64,000 nucleotides of DNA from Acidimicrobiales bacterium (GCA_041394185.1 JAWKIQ010000001.1:1178001-1242000); one strand, 5' to 3'. Numbered from the stretch's first letter, positions 17,622-26,706 are shown. The notes: generated from the sequence alone by a model not told the origin. Program-made: numbers and translations.

Positions 17622-18989
17622 TCAGATGCGCTCGAAGTAGCGCTGGCGTTCCCAGTCGGTGACCGCTGTGCGCCAGGCCGCGTCCTCTTGGCGGGCGAAG
17701 TGGACGTAGTGATCCACGACGTCTGATCCGAAGGCGTCCCTTGCGAACTGCGACCCTTCGAACGCGTCGACGGCGTCGGACAGCCGGGTTGGCAACGCCT
17801 GGACCCCCGCCGTCGAGTAACCGTCGCCCCTCAACTCGGCCGGTGGCTCGATGCGGTTCTCGATGCCGTCGAGACCGCTGGCCAAAGCGGCCGCGTATGC
17901 CAGATATGGGTTCACGTCGGCACCGGGTACGCGGCATTCGATGCGCAGGCTGGGCCCCGACCCCACCACGCGAAAACCTGCCGTGCGATTGTCGGTTGAC
18001 CACGCGATCTTCGTCGGCGCCCAGGACGCGGGCTGATACCGCTTGTACGAGTTGACCGTGGGTGCGTACATGACCATGAGCTCTTCGATGTGGGCCATCC
18101 ACCCGCCCAGAAACCACCTGAAGGCGTCGGTGGGCCCGTCGGAGTCTGCGAAGCGCGGGCTGCCCGATTGGTCCCACAAGCTCAGGTGGATATGGCAGCT
18201 GCTGCCCGATTGACCCTCGACCGGCTTGGCCATGAACGTGCACGAGATGCCCTGGGCGTCGGCCAGCTCTTTCATGGCGTGCTTCATGATGGTGTGCCGG
18301 TCGGCCATGTCCATGACCTCGGCGTAGCGGATGTTCAGCTCGTGCTGGCCTGGCGCCGCCTCGCCCTTGGAGTTCTCGACCGGTATCCCCGACGCCTTCA
18401 GCGCCCTGCGGGCCGCGCCGATGAAGGGTTCGACGCGTGCCCCCTGCAACAGGTGATAGTCCTCGTTGTACCAACCCGACGTGGTGAGCCCCCGGTACCC
18501 GACATCGTGGGCGTCGCGGTACGACTCGTCGAACACGAAACACTCGAGCTCGCTGGCAGCCTTGGCCACGTGACCGGCGGCGTTCAGCCTGTCGATCTGT
18601 TTGCTGAGGATCGACCGCGGGGCCACAGGCACGGGCGCCTCTGGATGGCCCTCGACCACGTCGCACAACACCAGGGCCGTGCGCTGCGTCCATCCGGCCA
18701 GCCGCAGGGTCGACAGGTCGGGCACCAGGTGGAAGTCGCCGTAGCCCTTCGACCAGTTGGCGTAGGCATATCCCTCGACGGGCTCCATGTCCATGTCGAC
18801 GGTCAGCAGATAGTTGCAGCCGTGAGTGCCGTGCCCGAGGGCATCGTCGCAGAAGAACTCGGCGTCGAATCGCTTGCCCATCAACCTGCCGAAATGGTCG
18901 GTGAAGGCCACGATCACCGTGTCGATCGAACCGTCGGCGACGGCTCGCCGCAGTGCCTCTGGGCTCGAGATACCGGAGATCGGGCCCAC
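17622..18989 (-). CDS. Glutamine-synthetase-family ligase (GlnA-like, possible gamma-glutamyl amine ligase)
   Basis: A 455-residue ATP-dependent ligase with the beta-grasp N-domain and a catalytic domain showing ASELECFVF, NSKGEAAPGQHELN, SGSSCHIHLSL, YKRYQPASWAP, STDNRTAGFRVVGSG and RIECRVPGADVNPY. These are metal, ATP and glutamate motifs. The style matches the non-GlnA1 homologues of actinobacteria, some of which glutamylate polyamines or ethanolamine, so true glutamine synthesis is not assumed. It starts at GTG one base after the stop of the CoA-transferase gene, which implies an operon. Confidence 0.85.
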   Translation of the reverse strand: MGPISGISSPEALRRAVADGSIDTVIVAFTDHFGRLMGKRFDAEFFCDDALGHGTHGCNYLLTVDMDMEPVEGYAYANWSKGYGDFHLVPDLSTLRLAGWTQRTALVLCDVVEGHPEAPVPVAPRSILSKQIDRLNAAGHVAKAASELECFVFDESYRDAHDVGYRGLTTSGWYNEDYHLLQGARVEPFIGAARRALKASGIPVENSKGEAAPGQHELNIRYAEVMDMADRHTIMKHAMKELADAQGISCTFMAKPVEGQSGSSCHIHLSLWDQSGSPRFADSDGPTDAFRWFLGGWMAHIEELMVMYAPTVNSYKRYQPASWAPTKIAWSTDNRTAGFRVVGSGPSLRIECRVPGADVNPYLAYAAALASGLDGIENRIEPPAELRGDGYSTAGVQALPTRLSDAVDAFEGSQFARDAFGSDVVDHYVHFARQEDAAWRTAVTDWERQRYFERI

Positions 18990-18990
18990 G

Positions 18991-20175
18991 TCAGCTCAGC
19001 GCTTCGATGTCGGCGGGGTCCATGCCCACCTCGGCCAGCACCTCGGCGGTGTGTTGACCGACTCCCGGTGCCGGCCCGCGCACCTTCGAGGTGGCGGTGC
19101 GCATCCGAAACGGTGAGGCCACGGTGTCGAACGTGCCGTAGGTGGGGTGGTCGATGGGCTCGAAAGCGCCCGTGGCCCTGACCTGCGGGTCGTTGAGGGC
19201 CTCGACCGTGTCGTTGATGGGCGCCCAGGTGATGCGACCCGCGTCGAGCAGCTTGCCCCAGGCGGCCCGCGCCCTGGTGGCGAACTCGCGGTCCAGTTCG
19301 TTCATCAGCTCGGCGTTGCGCACAAAACGCCCCTTGGGGGTGTCGTAGGGCGCCTCGGCCAGATCGGGTCTGCGGATCGAGGCGCAGAAGCGATCCCACA
19401 CGTTGGGGTTGGGGTTGGTGAGCTGTATCCATTTGCCGTCGGCGCACTTGAACGGCTCGACCATGGGGTTGACCGTTTCGCTGCGCAGCCGAGGATTGGC
19501 CGGCTTGGCGTCTGCGACGGCTGGCACCACGTCGATGGCCACTGTCCACATTGCGGTGCGCAGAAGGGTCGCCTCCACCACCTGGCCCTCGCCGGTGCGG
19601 TCGCGTGCGCGAAGGCCGGCCATCAAGGCCCCGAACAGCGACAGGCCAGACGTGTGGTCGCCCATTCCCGGCCGGAAACGGGCCGGCCCTTCGGGCCCGG
19701 GAATCGAACCCTGGATGCCGCTGCGAGCGAAGAACGCCGTGGTGTCATAGCCCAGGCGCGATGACTCGTCGCCTTCCTCGCCGTAGCCGCTGAACAGCCC
19801 GATGACCAGGTCTGGCTTGACGGCCAGGAAGTCGTCGACGTCGAGGCCGAAGCGCTTGCGGCGTTCGGGAACGAGGTTGGTGATGACGACATCGCAGGTG
19901 GTGGCGATGTGGCGAACGGCTGCCGCACCCTCGGGTGATCCCAGGTCGAGTGCCACCGAGCGCTTGCCACGGTTCATGAACTGGAACGAATGGTCGGGGT
20001 TCTGCTCGGGTGGCACCGCCGCCTGGCGCATCATCCCTCGGATGCTGTCGCCAGATGGCGCTTCGACCTTGATCACATCGGCCCCGAGGTCGGCCATGAT
20101 CGCGCCGGCGGACGGCGCCGCGGCCCAGTTGGCGATCTCGAGAACCCTGATGTCGCCGAGCGGATCTGTACTCAC
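18991..20175 (-). CDS. Family III CoA-transferase (CaiB/BaiF)
   Basis: Moves CoA between carboxylic acids through an aspartyl-CoA thioester. In the 394-residue product from the GTG at 20175 the catalytic Asp is residue 173 in GMGDHTSG, and the N-terminal LEIANWAAAPSAGAIMADLGADVIKVE is the family's CoA-binding start. The GTG is preceded by AGGGGG, which decides the start; an ATG at 20214 is the alternative. It heads a two-gene unit with the glutamine-synthetase-like gene. The substrate cannot be read from the sequence. It is divergent from the Ala/Pro-rich gene at 20318. Confidence 0.85.
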   Translation of the reverse strand: MSTDPLGDIRVLEIANWAAAPSAGAIMADLGADVIKVEAPSGDSIRGMMRQAAVPPEQNPDHSFQFMNRGKRSVALDLGSPEGAAAVRHIATTCDVVITNLVPERRKRFGLDVDDFLAVKPDLVIGLFSGYGEEGDESSRLGYDTTAFFARSGIQGSIPGPEGPARFRPGMGDHTSGLSLFGALMAGLRARDRTGEGQVVEATLLRTAMWTVAIDVVPAVADAKPANPRLRSETVNPMVEPFKCADGKWIQLTNPNPNVWDRFCASIRRPDLAEAPYDTPKGRFVRNAELMNELDREFATRARAAWGKLLDAGRITWAPINDTVEALNDPQVRATGAFEPIDHPTYGTFDTVASPFRMRTATSKVRGPAPGVGQHTAEVLAEVGMDPADIEALS

Positions 20176-20278
20176 TGTGGTTCCCCCTACGAAGCCATCG
20201 GCCCGGGCAACCATACGCGTTTTTGCGTCGAGGGATCTCATGGCCCAGGAGGTTGAGTACCCTTGGCGCCCGTAACGC

Positions 20279-20293
20279 AGGGGCACTGCCCCT
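20279..20293 (+). other. Small hairpin in the leader of the 20318 gene
   Basis: AGGGGC-ACT-GCCCCT is a perfect 6-base stem with a 3-base loop, 24 bases before the ATG and just after a TACCCT -10 candidate (about 20258). It could affect translation or be an operator; nothing else supports a role. Confidence 0.35.
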
Positions 20294-20317
20294 CCCCCAC
20301 TCCCAATGGAGTTCGTC

Positions 20318-21832
20318 ATGACCCGCCGAATCGACATCGAGCTCACCAGCGACCGCGGTGACGGAACCTGGACCTGGCGTGCTGCCGGGGCCAAGCTGCC
20401 CAAGGGAACGGTAGAAACCAGCGCCCTCTACGACGGAGCCCAGGTTGGCGACGTGTGTCGCGCCGATGCCGATTTCGCCCTCGACGGTGTGTTCCTCGAG
20501 AACGTCCTGCCCCCCAAGGCTCGCTCGGGCCGCAAGCCAGACGAGACCATCGAGCTCATCGGCCGCAGCTTCGAGGGCGGTGTCACCACCACCTGGAAGG
20601 AGCGCAAGGGCGGCGACAAGGGCAAGGGCAAGGGTCGGGGCAGAGGTCGCGATCGCGATCGCGAAGGTGGCGGCCGCCCCGAGGGTGGCGAGAAATCCGA
20701 AGGCGGTCGCCGCGAACGTGGCGACCGGCGCCCGCGCCGCGAGCCGCGAGAAGCCCGCGAAGAGCGCCCGAAGCCCAAGCGCCTGCGCCCCGGCCGGGCT
20801 CATCGTCAGGCCTGGATCGATTCCTTGCCCGAAGAGCAGAAGGTCGTGGCCGAGCAGCTGTCGCGCGGCGGCCTTCAGGCCGTTCGTAAGGAAATCGATG
20901 TCCAGAACGAGAAGGCCAAGGCCGACGGCACCAACCCCATCGACGGTTCGGCGCTCGTAGCGCTTGCCGAGACCCTGATGCCCAAGCTGCGCGACGCAGA
21001 GTGGCGCGACCGCGCCGAGGCCGCGTTGGCAGACATCGACGAGATCGACCTTCGCGACCTGCGCAGCGTGGTTGCCGCCGAGTCGGCCCACGACAAGGAG
21101 AGCCGCGAGCTCGCCAACCAGCTGCGCGATGGGCTCAACGCCCGGGTAGAGCGGGCCCAAACCGAGTGGGTCGACGAGGTGGCATCCACCCTGGCCGACG
21201 GCCGGGTCGTGCGGGCCCTGCGCGTCAGCTCACGCTCGCCCAAGGCCGGGGCACGCCTTCCCGACGACTTGCTGCAGCGCCTGATCGAGGCCACCAATGC
21301 GTCGGTCACCGCCGAGACCGGCCAGCAGCGATTGGCCACGGTGCTCGACGCCGTGAGCCGTTCGGTGGTGCGCCCCCATTTCAAGCTCGAGCACGTGCCC
21401 GAGAAGCCCTCGGACGAACTGCTCGAGACGGTGCGCAAGGTCGCTTCGCAGCTGCCAGAGGTTGCCACCCAGTTCGGGGTGACACCGTCCAGGCGCCCGC
21501 GGCGCTCGAAGAAGCCACCGGCACCGCCCGCCCCGCCCGCACCTGAGGCTGCACCCGCACATGAGGCTGCACCCGCACCTGAGGCCGCACCCGCACCTGA
21601 GGCCGCGGCTGTCCCTGAAGCTGCACCCGCACCTGAGGCGCTGCCGGCCGCCGAGGCTCACGAAGCCCTGCCAGCAGCCGAAACCCACGAAGCCCTGCCA
21701 GCTGCCGAAGCGCCCGAGGCCGTCGAAGCCGTCGAAGCAGTCGAGACCGCCGAAGCGGTCGCTACTGCCGAGGCCGGCGAGGACGGTGGCGCTCAGGCAA
21801 CAGCCGAAGAGGACAACACCTCAGAAGCGTGA
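20318..21832 (+). CDS. Basic RG-rich protein with Ala/Pro/Glu-repeat tail
   Basis: A 504-residue protein of no recognised family name. It has an N-terminal small beta domain (about 1-75, TWRAAGAKLPKGTV, cold-shock/OB-like in feel), a Lys/Arg/Gly-rich stretch (about 95-155) rich in GKGKGRGRGRDRDRE-type runs, a helical middle domain with LPEEQKVVAEQL, and a long Ala/Pro/Glu/His tail made of repeats. The charge pattern suggests nucleic-acid or ribosome contact, which is inference only. The ATG at 20318 has GGAG six bases upstream; an ATG 12 bases earlier is an alternative start. Confidence 0.75.
   Translation: MTRRIDIELTSDRGDGTWTWRAAGAKLPKGTVETSALYDGAQVGDVCRADADFALDGVFLENVLPPKARSGRKPDETIELIGRSFEGGVTTTWKERKGGDKGKGKGRGRGRDRDREGGGRPEGGEKSEGGRRERGDRRPRREPREAREERPKPKRLRPGRAHRQAWIDSLPEEQKVVAEQLSRGGLQAVRKEIDVQNEKAKADGTNPIDGSALVALAETLMPKLRDAEWRDRAEAALADIDEIDLRDLRSVVAAESAHDKESRELANQLRDGLNARVERAQTEWVDEVASTLADGRVVRALRVSSRSPKAGARLPDDLLQRLIEATNASVTAETGQQRLATVLDAVSRSVVRPHFKLEHVPEKPSDELLETVRKVASQLPEVATQFGVTPSRRPRRSKKPPAPPAPPAPEAAPAHEAAPAPEAAPAPEAAAVPEAAPAPEALPAAEAHEALPAAETHEALPAAEAPEAVEAVEAVETAEAVATAEAGEDGGAQATAEEDNTSEA
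21543..21760 (+). repeat. In-frame Ala/Pro/Glu repeats
   Basis: Codons repeat in two phases: 18-base units coding EAAPAP or EAAPAH, then 27-base units coding EALPAAEAH or EALPAAETH, then short EAVEAVEA units. It is low-complexity coding sequence that probably varies in copy number between strains. Confidence 0.8.
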
Positions 21833-21960
21833 GGCTCGTCCCACTCTGCCTTGCACTTGGTGCAACGGCATAGGTCGATCTTCTCGCTGGGCAGATACAT
21901 CTTCTGCACGGTCGCGCCGCCTGCGTGGTCGCAACCTTGAATGCCTTGAACGCCGATCAC
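21793..21960 (-). CDS. Possible small zinc-binding protein (55 residues)
   Basis: A short minus-strand frame beginning at a GTG (21960) with GAAGG about 8 bases upstream. The product has a CDHAGG pair early, then KMYLPSEKIDLCRCTKC and AEWDE, which looks like a Cys/His metal site rather than random translation. It overlaps the last 40 bases of the Ala/Pro-rich gene on the other strand and sits 52 bases downstream of the large regulator. Codon choice is less biased than in neighbours, so it may be spurious. Confidence 0.4.
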   Translation of the reverse strand: MIGVQGIQGCDHAGGATVQKMYLPSEKIDLCRCTKCKAEWDEPHASEVLSSSAVA

Positions 21961-22012
21961 GCTGTTTGCCTTCGGCCGCGGCGCTGTGTCACTTGAGTGA
22001 TTGTGGCAACTC

Positions 22013-25000
22013 TCACAGCATTCCGGGCATCGACCTGCCAAGTGTGGCGTTGGTCGCGAAATGCGGAGGGGCGAGGCCCTCGGCCGTGAACAGTGCAATA
22101 CAAGACTGCGCAGCGTCGCGTGCCTGGCCGGCAAGCCCCGCTCGGGTCAGCGCTGACACCAGGGCCCGATAGGCGGGCTCGTACAGAGGATCTGCGTCGA
22201 TGGCACGTTGGGCCAACGCCGCGGCTTCGTCCGGCCGGTCGCGGGCGGTCAACAGCTCGCTGCAGCGGGTGGCGGCGGCCGTGAAGCTGATTCGATGACG
22301 CTCGCGCTCCTCGAAACCGATGTCGAAGTCGGTCGATTCGACCAGATAGTCGCCGCGATACAGGGCGCAGGCGCGCAAGTAGTTCTCGACCGCATCGCCC
22401 GGTGAGCCCTCTTTCTCAGCCCGAGCCGCCCTGGCGCGAAGGTCGTCGAAGACATCGGCGTCGATTCGCAACAGCCGCGATTGGGCCAACATCAAACACT
22501 CGTTGTCGCGCCTGACATGCCACGGCGCCTCGTTGGGGGCTCGATGGGGCTCGAGCAGCCTGTTCAGGTGATTGAGGTTCACACGCAGGTTGTTCAAGGC
22601 CTTGGGACGATCGAGAGTGGGCCACAGGAGGCCCAGGACGCGGCTGCGTTGTACCCGGCGCCCATCGACCAGGATGTGCAGCAGTTCCCTGACCCGGCGG
22701 CGCATCTGGGCCGACGTCGTCGAGGTCGCGCCGGTGCGCAGCACGGTTGGCCCCAACACCGACAGCTCGACGACCTCGGTTGGCCGCCGTGGCACACCGA
22801 CCAGCAGCGCACCAGTCGATTGCGAAAGCGTCTCAGCGTGACGATCACCCACGAACGTGAGCGCCTTGTGTGGATCATGGCGAAGCTCGCTGAGCACTCC
22901 CCTGGCGGTCTCGTTGCCTGCGCTGAGGGCTGCCACGGCCAACTCGGCCAGGTGGGGCTCTATCGCCCAGGTTCTGAGCCGGTGGGGTTTGCTCCAATCG
23001 AGCGCGGCGGCAGGGGCCGTGTCGGAGTGTTCGCGCAGGGCCACCATCGCCCGGCCCACGTCGCGCGCCAGTCGCATCGCGGGGCCGCAGTCGTCTGCGT
23101 CCCAGTGGGGGCGCGAACGGGGCACCAACAGGTACACCAGGCCTGCGATGTTGTAGTAGACGTGACGGGTCAAGCCGTCGAAGGGGCCGCCGGCGGGCAT
23201 GGTGTCATCGAGTATCCGGGCCGCCTTGGTTTCATCGCCGTCGAACGCTGCAAGTGTGGCCTCGGCTATCGACACCATGTGATGAGCCCAGGACGACTGG
23301 GCGAACCCCGCCGCGGCGTCGACGGCCTGTTCGAGCTGATGCCTTGCGTCCTCGGGCGAGCCACCAACCACGTTGTAGATGGCACAGGTGCACGCACCCT
23401 CGATGAACAGGTGAACGTGGCCCTGTTCCTTGATGGTCTCGACCAGCCGCCAGACGTCGTCGCGAGCCTTCTGGTCGAGGTCGCCCAGATAGAACCGCAT
23501 GATCGATCGGTGACCGGCCGCCCGCGACCCGTGACGCCCGTGCAGGTCGCCGATCACCTGATCCAGCGCCTCCAGCGATGCCTGCGCGTGGCCCATCAGC
23601 CCCGGCAGCACCGCCCGGTAGTAGTGGCCGATCGTCTTGGTGGGTGCGTATCGCTCGAGCCAGCCCTCACACAGCAGGTCGAGGGCGGCCGAGTATGAAT
23701 CGGAGGACATGTTGCGCCAGATGTCGATCAGGGCCAATACGGCGCGCCCGGCCACCAGGTCGGATCGAGCCAGCTGCTGCACCCGGTCGGCGATGCTTGC
23801 CAAGCCCGCGTTGTCGTCGCTTCGGTATTGAACCTCCGCCAGCCTCAGCAGCGCCTGCAGCTCCAGCTCGCAATCGCCCGCTTCGCGCGCCGCGGCCTGC
23901 GCGCTCTCGAGCATGGCCACCGACGCCGACGGCGTGGCGGCAAAGACCAGGTCGGCCCGTATCAGCTCGGTCTCGGGCAGCTTCTGCAGCTCGGCTGGCA
24001 CGGCGGCCAGCATCTGGCGACGCTCGGACAGGCCATATCTGAGGGCGTAGTCGCAGGCGATTGGGCGCAACAGCTCGCGGGCGGCACCAACCCGGCCAGC
24101 CCGTGCGTACAGCGACAGGGCCGTCGGCAGCTGATCGCGGCCTCTCAGCTCGTCGGCCATGGTCGCCAGCACCTCGACCTCGACGTCGTGCGGAAGAGCA
24201 GGCAACAGCGTGGCCCACATGTCGTGAAGCACGATCGAGCCGTCGGCCGCGCGACTGGTCAGGGGCAGTCCGTCGGCCAGGTCCGCGGCCCTCGCGTCCG
24301 ATCCGGTTACGGCACGCACCATGCGGTCGTCGAATCGGCCCAGCAATGCCAGCTTTGCGACCGCATCTAGTCGTTGCTCGCCCAGTGCGGCAAGAACCTC
24401 CTCAGCTATGTACTCGCGTTCGGCCGCGGTGCCGGCGCTGGCCCTCAGTTCCAAGAGGGCGGGCCAGCCGGTGTCGCCCAGGTCGCTGGGATCCACGCCG
24501 CGAATCGCCGCGAATCTGGCTATGGCCTCGCTGTCGAAGCTCAGGTCGTTCTCGTCGATCAGCACGGCTTCGCCGGTCGCCAACGATCGCCGGTACTTCA
24601 GAGGCGGCTCGCGCCGGCTGGACAACACCAGATGGCCGTTGGTGGGCAGCTCGCTCAGCAGGCGTTCGAGCATGCTCCCCAGCTCGTCCTGGTCGCGGTA
24701 CGCATGCAGGTTGTCCATGACCAGCGCCACGTTCGTGGGAGCCAGCTGCCAAACAGCATCAGCAACGTCGGCTGCCAAGCCAATCGGTGTCCCGTGGCTC
24801 TCGGCCAGGGCCCAGAGCCGGTCTCGAAGCAATTCTGTGATGTTCGAGTGGGCGGCCGCCCTCCCGCCCAGGTCGAGCCACAGGTCGATGCCTGCGGAGG
24901 CCTCGGTTGTCAACGCCTGATGCAACAGGGTCGTCTTGCCAAACCCGGCGCCGGCGCGCAATACGGTGAGCCGCCGCAAAAACCTGCCGGCCAGTACCTC

Positions 25001-25084
25001 TGACAGATGATGTCTTTCTATGACTTCGACCGCAGGAGCGGCCGGCGCGAAGCGGCGCACATCTGAGGGATCGGCGGCCTGCAT
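22013..25084 (-). CDS. Large STAND-ATPase transcriptional regulator with SARP-type C-terminus
   Basis: A 1023-residue regulator. The N-terminal NTPase has a P-loop GAGFGKTT (44-51) and a Walker B-like VALVMDNLH, as in MalT-type STAND proteins. A long helical repeat region (about 300-720) follows. The C-terminus holds a winged-helix-like segment (SVLGPTVLRTG...RRVRELLHILVDGRRVQRSRVLGLLWP) and a BTAD-like helical domain ending in EPAYRALVSALTRAG. DNA binding is therefore at the C-terminus, unlike classic SARPs where it is N-terminal. It is divergent from a lipoprotein gene, and the 134-base gap carries a SARP-like repeat. The ligand is unknown. Confidence 0.85.
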   Translation of the reverse strand: MQAADPSDVRRFAPAAPAVEVIERHHLSEVLAGRFLRRLTVLRAGAGFGKTTLLHQALTTEASAGIDLWLDLGGRAAAHSNITELLRDRLWALAESHGTPIGLAADVADAVWQLAPTNVALVMDNLHAYRDQDELGSMLERLLSELPTNGHLVLSSRREPPLKYRRSLATGEAVLIDENDLSFDSEAIARFAAIRGVDPSDLGDTGWPALLELRASAGTAAEREYIAEEVLAALGEQRLDAVAKLALLGRFDDRMVRAVTGSDARAADLADGLPLTSRAADGSIVLHDMWATLLPALPHDVEVEVLATMADELRGRDQLPTALSLYARAGRVGAARELLRPIACDYALRYGLSERRQMLAAVPAELQKLPETELIRADLVFAATPSASVAMLESAQAAAREAGDCELELQALLRLAEVQYRSDDNAGLASIADRVQQLARSDLVAGRAVLALIDIWRNMSSDSYSAALDLLCEGWLERYAPTKTIGHYYRAVLPGLMGHAQASLEALDQVIGDLHGRHGSRAAGHRSIMRFYLGDLDQKARDDVWRLVETIKEQGHVHLFIEGACTCAIYNVVGGSPEDARHQLEQAVDAAAGFAQSSWAHHMVSIAEATLAAFDGDETKAARILDDTMPAGGPFDGLTRHVYYNIAGLVYLLVPRSRPHWDADDCGPAMRLARDVGRAMVALREHSDTAPAAALDWSKPHRLRTWAIEPHLAELAVAALSAGNETARGVLSELRHDPHKALTFVGDRHAETLSQSTGALLVGVPRRPTEVVELSVLGPTVLRTGATSTTSAQMRRRVRELLHILVDGRRVQRSRVLGLLWPTLDRPKALNNLRVNLNHLNRLLEPHRAPNEAPWHVRRDNECLMLAQSRLLRIDADVFDDLRARAARAEKEGSPGDAVENYLRACALYRGDYLVESTDFDIGFEERERHRISFTAAATRCSELLTARDRPDEAAALAQRAIDADPLYEPAYRALVSALTRAGLAGQARDAAQSCIALFTAEGLAPPHFATNATLGRSMPGML

Positions 25085-25135
25085 GTCGCCACGCTAGTTC
25101 GGCATCACAGCGCGCCCCTAGGGCTGTCTCCGATT

Positions 25136-25153
25136 CGTTAATGGTCGGTTAAC
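25136..25153 (+). promoter_or_regulatory. Candidate SARP operator upstream of the lipoprotein gene
   Basis: Two heptamers, CGTTAAT (25136-25142) and GGTTAAC (25147-25153), are direct repeats with an 11-base period, the spacing known for SARP binding sites. A GGATAG -10 candidate lies at 25166-25171, 12 bases downstream. A dyad AGCCC-GAT-GGGCT follows at 25170-25182. The neighbouring regulator has a SARP-type DNA-binding domain. Confidence 0.5.
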
Positions 25154-25218
25154 GCCCACGCTGTCGGATAGCCCGATGGGCTGGGGCATCCGCCTCGCAA
25201 TCACCAGGAGGCTGTGAA

Positions 25219-26706
25219 ATGAAATTCTGCCGGCATGGCGCAAAGGGGCGCTTCAACAAACGGGTGGCCATCTCGGCGCTGGCGGTCGCATTGGTAGCTG
25301 CCGCGTGCGGCGGATCGGGCGACTCCGACGAAGGCGCCGACGACGCCGACGCGACCACGACCACCACCGAGGCAGCGACCACCACCACCCAACCGGCCAC
25401 CACGACCTCGACGACCTCGACGACCACCGAGGCCACCACAACCACAACCGAAGCGCCGGTCGAAACCCTCGATGCCGGCATCGTGTGCGTCATGTCGAAC
25501 AGCTCGCTCGACTGCTTGACCGACGATGGCTGGAGCACCTGGGACGCGTCCAACTCGGCGGTTCGGGGCAAGTTCCAAGCCATGGACGTGTGCCCCGACG
25601 GGCGGGTCGTAACCGAAGACTTCGACGAGCTGGCGGTGCTGGATGGCGACTCTTGGAGCACGATGGTGATCGACCCCGATCTCCAGGGGCCAGACCACAT
25701 AGCGTGTGGCCGCGATGCGATCTGGCTGGGCGGATTCCAGTACGTCGGTTTCGTCGCCGATGGCGAATGGACGGTCTTCGAGGCCGAGGAAGTGTTGGGT
25801 GACACCGAGTTCGTCTCCAACATCAGCGATGTGCAGATCGGCCCCGACGGTGCGACGTGGGTCGCCACCGGGCGTTCGGTTGCCCGGTATCTCGACGGCG
25901 AGTGGACCGCATGGTGGGCCGACAACGGCTTCGACGACGACGTGTTCCCAAGCGCCATTGCATTCGACGACAACAGCCCGACGGTCTACGTGTCATCAGG
26001 ATTCCGCGGCCTGCTGTCGTTCGACGGCACCGAATGGACGGCCACCGACCTCGACCTCAGCGGTGACGACGCCCTGGCGGTGTCCGACGGCGTCGTCTAC
26101 GTCTCACAGTTCCAGGCGGGCGTGCGGGTGTTCGACAACGGCTTGGGCTCGGCCCTGGGCCCAGAGCAGGGCATGACGAGCATCGAGGTCAAAGACATCA
26201 CCGTCGACTCCGACGGCCGGGTCTGGTTTGCGACCCAGGCCGGCCTGACCGTGCTCGACGGTGACGATCTCGTCGGGTACCGGATGGACAACTCAGACCT
26301 TTCCGACAACCGCACCCATTTGGTGGCAACTGCCGGCCCGGGTGTGGCCCTGCCCGAGCCCCAGGAAGAACCTCTCGCCGGCATGGCCGGTGTGTTCCTC
26401 GACGCCACGGGCTCGCCATTGGTAGGCGCGCCGGTAGAGATCTGCCTGGACGCCATCGACGACAACCGCACCACACCCTGCACCGGCCAGGCCGTCGTGT
26501 TCGAGACCACCACCGACTCGTCTGGGCGGTTCGAGTTCACCGAGGTGCCCGCCGGGCGCTACTCGCTCGGTGTACAACGCCCGACAGGACGCTGGACCTA
26601 CTTCGTCGACGGAGTGATCTCGAACAACTACGAGGCCACACAGGACCAGATCAACGAACTGGGCGCATTCAGCCTGTCGGCAGAAGAGGAAGCAGAAGAC
26701 GGCTGA
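25219..26706 (+). CDS. Lipoprotein with beta-propeller-like repeats and a carboxypeptidase-regulatory-like domain
   Basis: A 495-residue exported lipoprotein: basic N-terminus, hydrophobic segment and lipobox VAAAC (Cys about 31), a Thr-rich linker (coded at 25354-25460), then repeats of the two-component-sensor propeller type (WVATGRSVARYLDGEWTAW, DGRVWFATQAGLTVLDGDDL), and a C-terminal beta-sandwich like CarboxypepD_reg (GVFLDATGSPLVGAPVEICLD...SGRFEFTEVPAGRYSL). AGGAGG precedes the ATG at 25219. The divergent SARP-type regulator is the obvious candidate controller. The role may be sensing or adhesion outside the cell; unknown. Confidence 0.85.
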   Translation: MKFCRHGAKGRFNKRVAISALAVALVAAACGGSGDSDEGADDADATTTTTEAATTTTQPATTTSTTSTTTEATTTTTEAPVETLDAGIVCVMSNSSLDCLTDDGWSTWDASNSAVRGKFQAMDVCPDGRVVTEDFDELAVLDGDSWSTMVIDPDLQGPDHIACGRDAIWLGGFQYVGFVADGEWTVFEAEEVLGDTEFVSNISDVQIGPDGATWVATGRSVARYLDGEWTAWWADNGFDDDVFPSAIAFDDNSPTVYVSSGFRGLLSFDGTEWTATDLDLSGDDALAVSDGVVYVSQFQAGVRVFDNGLGSALGPEQGMTSIEVKDITVDSDGRVWFATQAGLTVLDGDDLVGYRMDNSDLSDNRTHLVATAGPGVALPEPQEEPLAGMAGVFLDATGSPLVGAPVEICLDAIDDNRTTPCTGQAVVFETTTDSSGRFEFTEVPAGRYSLGVQRPTGRWTYFVDGVISNNYEATQDQINELGAFSLSAEEEAEDG

